Positions 8,417 to 17,737 of a stretch of DNA of 64,000 nt are shown here, one piece after another. How positions within the stretch are numbered: position 1 is the first letter of the stretch; each line of letters begins with the position of its first letter. Location of the stretch: positions 62,001-126,000 of the forward strand of contig JAJTWR010000431.1 of the NCBI GenBank assembly GCA_021613335.1, given 5' to 3'. The stretch is from Whitmania pigra (Eukaryota > Annelida > Clitellata > Hirudinida > Haemopidae). Below the pieces are notes generated by a model that had not been told where the DNA came from, searched no databases, and saw only the letters and a program-made list of their open reading frames with translations. A program made the translations under genes and the position numbers.

Positions 8417-10366
8417 TCAGGATGGTGGAGCCGCCTCTCGGCGCAAGCGCTCCACAAAGTCTGCCAGTGGCACGGACGGTTCGCCCTGCTTTTGTTTGTA
8501 CTGGCGCGGCGCCACTGTGCGCTGTTCGACCTCCCGGTCTCCGAGCACCAGCGTGTAGGGAATTTTCTGGGTCTGCGCCTCGGCAATCTTCTTCTGCATC
8601 GTGGAGCCGCGGTCGTCGTACTCCACCCGGAAGCCTTCGGCAGCGAGGACCGCTTCGACTTCTTTCGCGAACGGCGCTTGTCGGTCGGCGACGGTAATTA
8701 TCCGCACCTGCAGCGGAGAGAGCCACAGCGGGAACGCCCCGGCGTAGTGCTCGATGAGGATGGCGATGAAGCGCTCGAAGGAGCCGTAGATCGCTCGATG
8801 GAGCACTACCGGCCGATGTTCGCGGTTGTCCTCGCCCACGTAAGTCAAATCGAAGCGCTCCGGCGCGTTGTAGTCGACTTGGAAAGTGCCGAGCTGCCAG
8901 GAGCGGCCGATGGCATCGAGCACGTCGAAGTCGATCTTCGGTCCGTAGAAGGCGCCGTCACCGGCTTTGATCTCGAAGTCGAGGCCGAGCGACTCCAATT
9001 CCGACTTAAGGGCACCCTCGGCGCGATCCCAGAGCGCATCGTCGCCGATGCGCTGCGGCGGGCGCGTGGAGAGCTTCACCCGGTAGGCGAGCCCAAAGGC
9101 GCTGTACACCCGATTGAGGAGCCCCACGAATCCGCGGACCTCGTTGCCGAGTTGATCTTCGCGGCAGTAGATGTGCGCGTCGTCCTGGGCGAATTGCCGC
9201 ACCCGGGTGAGCCCGCCGAGGCTGCCAGTGGGCTCGTTGCGAAAGAGGACGTCTTGGGTGTGGAGGCGCAGCGGCAGGTCGCGGTGGGAGCGCTTCTCGA
9301 AGGTGTAATACAGGTGGTGCGACGGGCAATTCATCGGCTTCAGCGACGTCGCCGGGTCGTCCTTGTCGAGCTTCTCGACGAGGAACATGTTCTCCCGGTA
9401 CTTTTCCCAGTGGCCGGAGATCTCCCAGAGGCCGCGCTCGTAGAGGAGCGGAGTCTTAATCTCCACGTAGCCAGCGTCTTTCGTCCAGCGCCGCATCGCC
9501 GTCGCGAGCGTGGTGTAGAGCGTCGTGCCCTTGGGCGTCCAAAAAGCCGCCCCCGGCGAGTACTGGTGGAAATGGAAGAGGTCGAGTTCCTTGCCGAGCC
9601 GTCGGTGGTCGCGCTTCTGCGCCTCTTCGCGCTGGGCGATAAACGCGTCGAGCGACGCCTTGTCGAAGAAGGCGGTCCCGTACACGCGCTGGAGTTGGGT
9701 CTTGGTGTGGTCGCCTCGCCAGTAGGCGCCGGAGGTCGAGAGCAGTTTAATCACCCCAACCCGCCCGGTGGAGGGCCCGTGCGGCCCCAAGCAAAAGTCT
9801 ACCCACTTGCCGTGGGTGTAGAGGCTGAAGGTCTTCGCGCCCTTGGCGGCGATGTCCTCGACGATCTCCACCTTGAATTTCTCGCCCATGCCCGCGAAGA
9901 GCTTCTTCGCGTCGTCGGCGCTCACTTCGCTGCGGACGAAGGGCGAGTCTTCGCGGACAATCTCGTTCGCGAGCGCTTCAATCCGCTCCAACTCCTCGGG
10001 CGTGAAGGGCTTCGGGGCGCCGTTTTCTTCGCGGTAAAAGTCGTAATAGAAGCCGTCTTCAATCGCCGGGCCGATGGTGACCTGCGTGCCGGGGAAAAGG
10101 CGCTGCGCCGCATCGGCCACAATGTGGGCCGCGTCGTGGCGCGCCATTTCCAACGCCTCCGGGCTCTTGGTGGTGACGACTTCAATCTTCGCGTCGCTCT
10201 CAAGCGGCGTGCTCAAGTCTTTCGGAGTGCCGTCGAGCTTCACGAAGTAGGCCGCTTGGGCGAGCCCTTTGCCGATAGAAGTACGGACGAAGTCGATGGC
10301 GCTCGTGCCCCGAGCAGCCGTAACCTTCGCACCGTTAGGTAGTGTGATGATGACCGTTGAGTCCAC
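8417..10366 (-). CDS. thrS: Threonyl-tRNA synthetase
   Basis: 649 residues, full length, GTG start with GGAG 5 nt upstream. It charges tRNA-Thr. Order of domains: TGS domain (1-62), editing domain with the HxxxH-type [13 protein letters not shown] stretch and [12 protein letters not shown], class II catalytic core with [14 protein letters not shown] and the arginine-containing motif 3 region ([20 protein letters not shown]), then the anticodon-binding domain ([15 protein letters not shown]). The gene lies 22 nt downstream of a tRNA-Val gene on the same strand, so the tRNA is probably within or next to its leader. No T-box or attenuator was recognised. Confidence 0.97.
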   Translation of the reverse strand: MDSTVIITLPNGAKVTAARGTSAIDFVRTSIGKGLAQAAYFVKLDGTPKDLSTPLESDAKIEVVTTKSPEALEMARHDAAHIVADAAQRLFPGTQVTIGPAIEDGFYYDFYREENGAPKPFTPEELERIEALANEIVREDSPFVRSEVSADDAKKLFAGMGEKFKVEIVEDIAAKGAKTFSLYTHGKWVDFCLGPHGPSTGRVGVIKLLSTSGAYWRGDHTKTQLQRVYGTAFFDKASLDAFIAQREEAQKRDHRRLGKELDLFHFHQYSPGAAFWTPKGTTLYTTLATAMRRWTKDAGYVEIKTPLLYERGLWEISGHWEKYRENMFLVEKLDKDDPATSLKPMNCPSHHLYYTFEKRSHRDLPLRLHTQDVLFRNEPTGSLGGLTRVRQFAQDDAHIYCREDQLGNEVRGFVGLLNRVYSAFGLAYRVKLSTRPPQRIGDDALWDRAEGALKSELESLGLDFEIKAGDGAFYGPKIDFDVLDAIGRSWQLGTFQVDYNAPERFDLTYVGEDNREHRPVVLHRAIYGSFERFIAILIEHYAGAFPLWLSPLQVRIITVADRQAPFAKEVEAVLAAEGFRVEYDDRGSTMQKKIAEAQTQKIPYTLVLGDREVEQRTVAPRQYKQKQGEPSVPLADFVERLRREAAPPS

Positions 10367-10388
10367 GTTTGCTCCGCGGGAGAACGGA

Positions 10389-10460
10389 TGGGTCGTGGAG
10401 GTCTCGAACCTCCGACCCCCACCGTGTCAAGGTGGTGCTCTACCGCTGAGCTAACGACCC
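10389..10460 (-). tRNA. tRNA-Val (GAC anticodon)
   Basis: A complete cloverleaf can be folded on the minus strand: 7-bp acceptor stem GGGTCGT/ACGACCC with discriminator A, D-arm GCTC...GAGC, anticodon stem CCACC/GGTGG with loop TTGACAC (anticodon GAC), and T-arm GGAGG-TTCGAGA-CCTCC. The 3' CCA is not encoded. It is located directly upstream of thrS in the same orientation. Confidence 0.95.
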
Positions 10461-10525
10461 GGGTCCCTTTGAAAAGTGCGTTGTAGTTAGCACAATTGTG
10501 CGATGTCAAGGCGAGTGAATTGCTC

Positions 10526-11158
10526 ATGAGCGTCTTGCCCGCAAATGCCAACTTTCAGGAGTTGGTCCAAGACTGTTTCACCGTGTATCGCGCGCGGGGA
10601 GTCGCACTTTCGGCGCTCGAAGTGGAGCTTCTGGAGCGTTGGAGCACCCTCGGCGTACCCTTCGAGGTCTTCAGCCGCGGCCTGCGCGCGGCCGCGCTCG
10701 CTGCCCGCTGGGATGCGCGCAGCGACGAGGGGCCGCTCAAGTCCCTGCGCTCGGCGCGTCGGCACATCGAAAAGGAAATTGCCAAGTACCAGGCGCGAAC
10801 GCCCTCCAAGGACGCCTCCGCAGAAACTCCGCCAAGCGACGTCACCGCGACTACCGACCTCGACGCCGAGCGCCGCCGCCGACTCTTGCGAGCGGTGCGC
10901 GCCGCCGCCAAGAAACACCCGGAGCTCCTGCCGACCGTCGAGCGATTGAAGCGCTCCGCGAGCCGCCGTCTTGATGAGCTCGCGGTCGCCCTCGCCGTCC
11001 GCGCACTGCCACTGGAGGAGCGCTTGCGCCTCGAACGCGACGCCCGCGAGCTCTCCAAAGCGCGAAGCTTTATGACCCCGCGAGCGCGGCAAGACCGCCG
11101 AAGATTTCATCGCTATGCGCTCGTGCGCGAGCGCTTCGGCCTACCAACTTTTTGGTGA
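10526..11158 (+). CDS. Unknown Arg-rich helical protein preceding a DnaC-like loader
   Basis: 210 residues from the ATG at 10526; a TTG at 10496 is possible but has no better ribosome site. The N-terminal half (FQELVQDCFTVYRARG, LSALEVELLERWSTLGVPFEVFSRGL) has the helical look of DnaD/primosomal domains found in helicase-loading proteins, but this is a weak visual resemblance. The middle is Ser/Thr/Pro-rich, and the C-terminal half is strongly basic and helical (RRRRLLRAVRAAAKKHPELL, RARQDRRRFHRYALVRERF), consistent with nucleic-acid contact. The DnaC-like gene follows almost without a gap, suggesting a two-gene operon. Function not established. Confidence 0.7.
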   Translation: MSVLPANANFQELVQDCFTVYRARGVALSALEVELLERWSTLGVPFEVFSRGLRAAALAARWDARSDEGPLKSLRSARRHIEKEIAKYQARTPSKDASAETPPSDVTATTDLDAERRRRLLRAVRAAAKKHPELLPTVERLKRSASRRLDELAVALAVRALPLEERLRLERDARELSKARSFMTPRARQDRRRFHRYALVRERFGLPTFW

Positions 11159-11181
11159 GGAACTCTGCTATTGAAAACCTG

Positions 11182-12165
11182 ATGCCTCCCACCACCAACT
11201 CCCAGGAACTGTACCGCATCGAAGCACGCGAAGGGTTCGCCTTCGCCACCGCCACACGCGAGACAGATAGCAATTGTCCCTCCTGCGGGGGCTCGGGGAT
11301 GCATCGCGAAGTCGTGGTTGAAAACGGCCGCCGGTACCAGCGGGTGGGGGTCTGCACCTGCGCCCAGCACAATCGCTGCGCGAAGTCGTTCAACGCTGCC
11401 CGCATCCCGGCGGTGCACGCCACTTCGACACTCGACAACTTCAAGTGCACCAACATCGCCGCGAACAAGGCGCACGCGCACGTGCAGTCCTTCCTCATGG
11501 GCTGGCCGTCGACCCGTGGCTTTGGGCTTGCGGGACCAGTAGGCTGCGGCAAAACCCACCTCCTTGCGGCGGCGCTGCGCTACCTCGCCTTGGAGCTTGG
11601 CGTCAGCATCGGCTACGTCGACGCGAGCCTCCTGTACGCGCAGATCCGCCGGGGATTCTCCGAAGGAAAGTCCGGCGGGGAGATCATCGCTCCTTTGGCA
11701 GAATTCGATGTGCTCGCTATCGACGAACTCGGCAAAGGGCGCGGCTCCCAGTTCGAATTTGAAACCTTAGACGACCTCATTTCCCGCCGGTACAACAGCG
11801 CGAAGACCACGCTGTTTGCGACCAACTACTCGCTCACCGCTCCCGAAGATCGCGGCGACGACAAAGGCGCGCTGCGGTCGACGAACGGCCTGCACAAGCC
11901 CCAAGCGACGAGCGCACGCAGCAACGAAAAAGCCGCCGGAAAAAAGGAAGCGCCAGAGCCGGGGCGCGCGCCGAGTCCGACGGACTACACCAATTCCCGA
12001 GAGCTCATCGACGCTGGCCGCGACTCGCGGCTCCTCTACGAGCGCGTCGGCGACCGGGTGTACAGCCGCCTCTGCGCCATGTGCGATTTCCTGTCGCTGG
12101 TTGCACCGGAAGCACCGCCGAACGACTGGCGTCGCAACCCGGCGGCGCAGCGCGGGAAGCGCTAG
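11182..12165 (+). CDS. DnaC-like AAA+ ATPase (putative helicase loader) with N-terminal zinc motif
   Basis: About 327 residues from the ATG at 11182; a GTG at 11152 overlapping the previous stop would add 10. N-terminal CPSC...VCTC...C resembles a zinc-binding element. Walker A is GPVGCGKTHLLAA, Walker B VLAIDELGKG, and the sensor-I strand TTLFATNYSL. Between sensor I and the C-terminal Arg-containing helix (YERVGDRVYSRL) lies an unusual insertion of about 65 low-complexity residues rich in Ala, Lys, Glu and Pro. The family loads the replicative helicase DnaB or, in IstB proteins, helps transposases; no transposase is nearby, so a helicase-loader role is favoured. The upstream Arg-rich protein is the likely partner. 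Confidence 0.85.
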   Translation: MPPTTNSQELYRIEAREGFAFATATRETDSNCPSCGGSGMHREVVVENGRRYQRVGVCTCAQHNRCAKSFNAARIPAVHATSTLDNFKCTNIAANKAHAHVQSFLMGWPSTRGFGLAGPVGCGKTHLLAAALRYLALELGVSIGYVDASLLYAQIRRGFSEGKSGGEIIAPLAEFDVLAIDELGKGRGSQFEFETLDDLISRRYNSAKTTLFATNYSLTAPEDRGDDKGALRSTNGLHKPQATSARSNEKAAGKKEAPEPGRAPSPTDYTNSRELIDAGRDSRLLYERVGDRVYSRLCAMCDFLSLVAPEAPPNDWRRNPAAQRGKR

Positions 12166-12366
12166 CGCCGAAGTCGCACCAGTTCGCGCCTGAACACTGA
12201 GCCGCGCCCGTAACCGGCTCTGCCGGGAATTCATAAACGGTTGGGTTTCGCTCCTGCTGGCCGTGCCGCGCGGGAGCTGAATGTCAGACCCAAGAGCTAT
12301 GACTCCTATGGGGCGATCTCACACCCCGACGGCAGCACCAACTGCAGTCCAAAAGGAGCAATCACC

Positions 12367-12690
12367 ATGACCAAGAAAAGAACAAAAGCCATGAAAAAGA
12401 CAAACAGGAAGGTAATGCGGGTTGGAATAGATATTACAGAGGAGCAAATTAAGGAGCTCGATGCGGAGATAGTTTTGCACAGCGCGAAAGCGAAGCTGTA
12501 CGTCACCGAGCAGACGGGAATTCCCGCGTACCTTACAGACGAGGAAGCAGAAGCCGTGGGAATAATGGAAGAGCCCTCGTTTGCAGGAGCTGATTTTATA
12601 CAGATGGCTGTTGTAAGCATCCTGGCTCGCAGCGCCGACAGCGAGAATGACCCCCGTAACTACCCCGAATACTACACGAAGCCGAAATGA
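12367..12690 (+). CDS. Small orphan protein, AT-richer than its neighbours
   Basis: 107 residues. The start is set by AAAGGAG 8 nt before the ATG. The N-terminus is very basic (MTKKRTKAMKKTNRKVMR), followed by GIDITEEQIKELDAEI and an acidic C-terminal half ending RNYPEYYTKPK. No signal peptide, TM segment or known motif was recognised. Codon use is clearly less GC-rich than surrounding genes (AAA, ATA, AAT, GAG-heavy), suggesting recent acquisition. It is flanked by about 200 nt of non-coding DNA upstream and a strong hairpin downstream. Function unknown. Confidence 0.7.
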   Translation: MTKKRTKAMKKTNRKVMRVGIDITEEQIKELDAEIVLHSAKAKLYVTEQTGIPAYLTDEEAEAVGIMEEPSFAGADFIQMAVVSILARSADSENDPRNYPEYYTKPK

Positions 12691-12730
12691 GGCCGCCGCA
12701 AATTCGGGGAATGTTCCGAGACCTGACCAG

Positions 12731-12758
12731 CCGAGACCTGACCAGTGCCAGGTCTCGG
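12731..12758. terminator. Perfect 10-bp stem hairpin between convergent genes
   Basis: CCGAGACCTG pairs with CAGGTCTCGG across an 8-nt loop. A second copy of CCGAGACCTG lies just upstream at 12716-12725 and could compete for the same 3' arm. It sits between the orphan gene (plus) and groEL (minus), where a bidirectional terminator is expected. There is no clear U-tract, so Rho-independent activity is unproven. Confidence 0.55.
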
Positions 12759-12790
12759 AGCGAGCTACATCACCAACCTGGACGCGCTTC

Positions 12791-14473
<1,683 letters not shown>

Positions 14474-14490
14474 TTAGACTTCGCGTACGC

Positions 14491-14518
14491 AACCTAAGAG
14501 CAATCTGCTCGCTGTCAA
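14491..14518 (-). promoter_or_regulatory. Candidate sigma-70-like promoter of groEL with dyad in the spacer
   Basis: On the minus strand TTGACA (14518-14513) is followed after 16 nt by TAGGTT (14496-14491), about 65 nt before the groEL ATG. The spacer contains the inverted repeat GAGCA-GAT-TGCTC, placed where a repressor could block polymerase. It is not the CIRCE sequence. Prediction by eye only. Confidence 0.4.
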
Positions 14519-14619
14519 CTCGATGATTGAGGGCCTTTAGCTTCTCGCCGGGAGAAAGTGCATCTAGGCCGAGCGAATCATGTATGCAATCACGTAGCGC
14601 TTCGGTAGACTAAAGCTTT

Positions 14620-15444
14620 GTGAAAACGCGCCTTCTGGCTATAGAGCAGAAGACTAAAGAAATCCGTGCTCAGCTCTTGCCAAAGGCCCCAGAGGCCAAG
14701 GAATATCTTGAGCGGTTTGAAATGGCGTGGATACGGCACGATTGTGCCCTCGAAGGCATCATCTACAATGTCTCAGAGCTGACCGCCGCCCTGTCGCAGA
14801 CCCCGCTCGCCCCGGACGTCTCCATTTTCCCGGCGATTTGGGAGATTCGGAACCACAAGGCTGCCGTCGACTACGTTCGCCAAGAGGCGAAGACGGCGAA
14901 GCGCAACGCGCCGCTCACCCTCTCCTTCGTGAAGCACATCAACGAGCTGCTGTCGGGAGCGACGCCCAAGGCGCAAGAGCTGCGCACCCAGATGGAGCGC
15001 CGCGATCGCACCGAGAAGGAACTCAACAAGGAGAAGGAGCTGCTGTCGTTCCGCAAGGACATCCCCCTCCACAAGACGTATCTCCACGACCTGTCGCCGC
15101 CGGGCAAAGTCGCGGGCGCGACCGAGAAGCTCCTCACCTGGACTGGGAGCTCTGAATTCCGCGAGCTGCATCCGATCATCCAGGCGGCGAAGGTGCAGCA
15201 TCAATTCATTCAAATTTTTCCGTTCCCGCAGACTAGTGGGAAGCTCGGGCGGCTACTGTCGAATTACATAGCGCTCCGAAGTGGCTATTTTCCGATAATC
15301 ATCGCGTCTGTGGACCGCTCAAAGTACTTCGAATCGTTCCGCGCTAGCTTTACGACGTTCCTCAATTTGCTGCTCGATGCGATGGAGAATTCACTCGAAA
15401 ACGGGCTCAAATATTTCCGGGATCAAGCGAGGGCCTTCCGTTAA
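14620..15444 (+). CDS. Fic-fold protein with degenerate active site (probable pseudoenzyme)
   Basis: 274 residues, GTG start. The C-terminal part aligns without gaps to the Fic core: helix HQFIQIF, then FPFPQTSGKLGR where active Fic enzymes have HPFx(D/E)GN(G/K)R, then LLSNYIALRSGYFP. The catalytic His is Phe200, the acidic residue is Gln204, Gly-Asn is Thr-Ser (205-206) and the first Arg is Lys208. An N-terminal CALEG segment resembles the inhibitory (S/T)xxxE(G/N) helix of class II Fic proteins. Active Fic proteins AMPylate targets; this one is unlikely to transfer AMP by the usual mechanism and may bind nucleotide or a partner. It is divergent from groEL and 21 nt upstream of the DHH gene. 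Confidence 0.75.
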   Translation: MKTRLLAIEQKTKEIRAQLLPKAPEAKEYLERFEMAWIRHDCALEGIIYNVSELTAALSQTPLAPDVSIFPAIWEIRNHKAAVDYVRQEAKTAKRNAPLTLSFVKHINELLSGATPKAQELRTQMERRDRTEKELNKEKELLSFRKDIPLHKTYLHDLSPPGKVAGATEKLLTWTGSSEFRELHPIIQAAKVQHQFIQIFPFPQTSGKLGRLLSNYIALRSGYFPIIIASVDRSKYFESFRASFTTFLNLLLDAMENSLENGLKYFRDQARAFR

Positions 15445-15465
15445 GCACGGGGCTCTGGGCTACTC

Positions 15466-16485
15466 ATGGGGATAACTACTCGCGCGAAGCTCGCTCGCCT
15501 TCTGAAGTCTGTTGAAGGGAGAAAACGGGCGCTGGTCCTGCCGCACGACAACCCGGACCCAGATGCCCTCGCGGCCGCATGGGGTCTTGCGACCATCCTG
15601 CACAAGCGCGCCGGGATTCCCACGGTCATCGCCTACGGCGGCATCATCGGCCGCGCGGAGAACGACGCCTTCGTCCGGCTCCTGAAGATTCCGCTCAGGC
15701 CGCTCTCCAAGCTCCGCATCTCGGACTTCGACCTCTTCGCGCTCACCGACACCCAAGAGAGCATCCGCAACCATTCGCTCCCGGAGAACCTGACGGCGGA
15801 CATCGTGATCGATCACCACCCGCTGCGAGAACGAAAGCCGCGGGGCCTCTTCGCGGATCTCGGCGGGCGCTACGGCGCGACTTCGACCATCGTCACCGAG
15901 TATCTGCGCGCCGCGAAAGTCTCCATCTCCCGAGACTTGGCGACGGCGCTCTACTACGGCATCAAAGTCGACACCCACGACCTCGAACGGGAGACGAGCC
16001 GCCGCGACATCGACGCGTACCTCTGGCTCTTCCCGCGCATCCGACGAGACTTGCTCACCCGCATCGAGCATCCGCGGCTTCCGGCGCGGTACTTCAAGCT
16101 CTACTACGAGGCTCTGCGCCGTGCATACCGTTACCCGGGAGTGATCGTCGCGGACATGGGGCCGGTCTTCGCACCGGACATGGTCGCCGAGCTCGCCGAG
16201 CGCTTCGCCTCGCTCGAAGGCTCGACCCTCTCCCTCGCCTTCGGCATCCACGACAACCAACTCTTCATGAGCCTGCGCTGCAACAACCGCTCTATCCACG
16301 CGGGCCGGGTGCTGCGCGCGCTCTGCTCTTCGCTCAACGGCTCTGCCGGTGGACACGGGACGATGGCCGGCGCGCGCATCCCGCTGACCAACGGCCTCAG
16401 CAGCAAGCTCATCACCCGGACCATTCTGGAGAACCTCGGCGTCGACCTCAGCGCCGGTGTGCGCCTCCTCGACACCGTGGAATGA
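15466..16485 (+). CDS. DHH-DHHA1 phosphoesterase (NrnA-like)
   Basis: 339 residues. The N-terminal DHH domain shows the metal-binding HDNPDPDALAAAWG (residues 27-40), a second Asp in FALTDTQ, and the family-naming IDHHP near residue 115. DTHDLERE supplies a further Asp. The C-terminal DHHA1 domain has the substrate-binding GGHGTMAG. Members hydrolyse short oligoribonucleotides, pAp or cyclic dinucleotide products; which one applies here is not visible. The stop overlaps the cysteine desulfurase start (ATGA), so the two are translationally coupled. Confidence 0.9.
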   Translation: MGITTRAKLARLLKSVEGRKRALVLPHDNPDPDALAAAWGLATILHKRAGIPTVIAYGGIIGRAENDAFVRLLKIPLRPLSKLRISDFDLFALTDTQESIRNHSLPENLTADIVIDHHPLRERKPRGLFADLGGRYGATSTIVTEYLRAAKVSISRDLATALYYGIKVDTHDLERETSRRDIDAYLWLFPRIRRDLLTRIEHPRLPARYFKLYYEALRRAYRYPGVIVADMGPVFAPDMVAELAERFASLEGSTLSLAFGIHDNQLFMSLRCNNRSIHAGRVLRALCSSLNGSAGGHGTMAGARIPLTNGLSSKLITRTILENLGVDLSAGVRLLDTVE

Positions 16486-17606
16486 AGTACTGGGACTACT
16501 GCGCCGGTGCACCGCTCTCCCCCGCCGCCGCGCGGGTGCTCGCGGAAGAGGCCCAGGCTCCGGTGGGAAATCCTTCGTCGCTGCACCAGGCCGGTCGAGC
16601 GGCGCGCGCGCGCTTGGACGCCGCCCGCGCCCAGGTAGCTTCCCTGCTTCGCGCCACGACTCCTCGGGAGATCGTCTTCACGAGCTCCGGCACCGAGGCG
16701 AACGCGCTCGCGCTCCTCGGCGCCTGGGAAGCGCGCGCCGACCAGCGCCGCACCCGCCTCGTCGCGACGGCCATCGAGCATCCGGGTACCCTCAAAACCT
16801 GTGAGCTGCTCGCGAGTCGCGGCGCCGAGGTGGTGCTGGTACCGCCGGATGCGTCTGGCCTCGTCTCGGCGGAGGCGTTCCTCGCGGCCGTGAACGACGC
16901 GACGTATCTCGCTTCCATGATGGCGGTGAACAACGAGACCGGCGTTCGCCAACCGGTCGCCACCGTCGCCGCCCGCTGCGCCGAGCTGCGGGTGCCCTTC
17001 CACTGCGATGCCGTGCAGGCGATAGGTCGGCTTCCGCTGGAGGAGCTACCCGCGGAGCTCCTCGCACTCTCCGGACACAAAGTCGGCGCGCCCCCAGGCA
17101 TCGGCGTGCTCCGCGTGCGCGAGTCGGTGACCCTGCGCAGCATCCTCCCCGGCCATCAAGAGCGCGGGCTGCGCGGCGGCACCGAACCGCTTCCACTGGT
17201 CCGCGCGCTCGCGGCGTCCTTGAGCGAGCTGCGCCTGCGCGACGACGAACTCGCGCACTTGCGCGACCGCTTCGAGGCCGAGCTGCAGCGGCGCGTCCCC
17301 GACTTCACCGTCAACGGCGCCAGCGCCCCACGCATCGGCGGCGTCTCCAACCTCAGTTTTGCCGGAGTCCTCGGCGAAGAACTCCTCGTCGCCCTCGACC
17401 TGCGCGGAGTCTGTGCTTCCTCCGGCGCCGCCTGTGCGTCGGGAAGCACCGAACCCTCGCATGTGCTCCTCGCCATGGGGCGAAGTCCGAAGACCGCCGC
17501 CGAAGCAGTCCGCTTCTCCTTCGGGCCCGGAACAGGATTAGAAGACGTTTTAGCTGTCGCTGAAATCATCGCCGAAGAAGTGGCGGCGATACGTCAGCGT
17601 GAGTGA
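16482..17606 (+). CDS. Cysteine desulfurase (NifS/IscS family)
   Basis: 374 residues from the ATG at 16482; an open frame extends upstream but there it is only the antiphase of the DHH gene. The N-terminus YWDYCAGAPLSPAAARVL is a variant of the usual LDNxATTP start. PLP-binding elements: FTSSGTEANALALLGA, IEHPGTLKT (His), VNNETGVRQP, and Lys200 in LSGHKVG. The mobile catalytic Cys is Cys318 in SSGAACASGS, followed by EPSHVL. The enzyme moves sulfur from cysteine to Fe-S or tRNA-thiolation partners. No IscU or IscR is adjacent, but the iron-sulfur enzyme IlvD is encoded just downstream. Confidence 0.92.
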   Translation: MKYWDYCAGAPLSPAAARVLAEEAQAPVGNPSSLHQAGRAARARLDAARAQVASLLRATTPREIVFTSSGTEANALALLGAWEARADQRRTRLVATAIEHPGTLKTCELLASRGAEVVLVPPDASGLVSAEAFLAAVNDATYLASMMAVNNETGVRQPVATVAARCAELRVPFHCDAVQAIGRLPLEELPAELLALSGHKVGAPPGIGVLRVRESVTLRSILPGHQERGLRGGTEPLPLVRALAASLSELRLRDDELAHLRDRFEAELQRRVPDFTVNGASAPRIGGVSNLSFAGVLGEELLVALDLRGVCASSGAACASGSTEPSHVLLAMGRSPKTAAEAVRFSFGPGTGLEDVLAVAEIIAEEVAAIRQRE

Positions 17607-17713
17607 TGAGCGGCATTACTTTTTCAAAAAGTCCGCTTCCGGATTCTAGTCTTGTGGTACACCCGTCTGGCGGATTGCGTCATGAAAAGTTCGAACTCCC
17701 GATGTTTTCGTAA
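17606..17713 (+). CDS. 35-codon ORF coupled to the desulfurase stop, possible ilv leader peptide
   Basis: The ATG shares a base with the desulfurase stop (TGATG). The ORF ends with TAA 24 nt before the ilvD ATG. It contains LVV and several Leu/Ile codons (about seven branched-chain residues of 35), which is not the dense run typical of ilv attenuator leaders. No convincing attenuator hairpin was found. It may be a chance ORF. Confidence 0.2.
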   Translation: MSGITFSKSPLPDSSLVVHPSGGLRHEKFELPMFS

Positions 17714-17737
17714 GTACTGTCGCTCTCGACCTTCGTG

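Noticed and set aside
8414..10342. Long plus-strand frame opposite thrS
   Set aside because: It is the antisense shadow of a complete threonyl-tRNA synthetase; long antiparallel frames are expected in GC-rich codon use.
10367..10525. T-box or tRNA-like attenuator before thrS
   Set aside because: The structured element is a complete tRNA-Val gene; no T-box sequence or terminator follows it.
11182..12165. DnaC-like gene as an IstB transposition helper
   Set aside because: No IstA-type transposase, terminal inverted repeats or target duplication nearby.
15579..16481. Upstream extension of the cysteine desulfurase frame
   Set aside because: This part is low-complexity Arg/Pro/His sequence antiphase to the DHH gene; the true start is the ATG at 16482.
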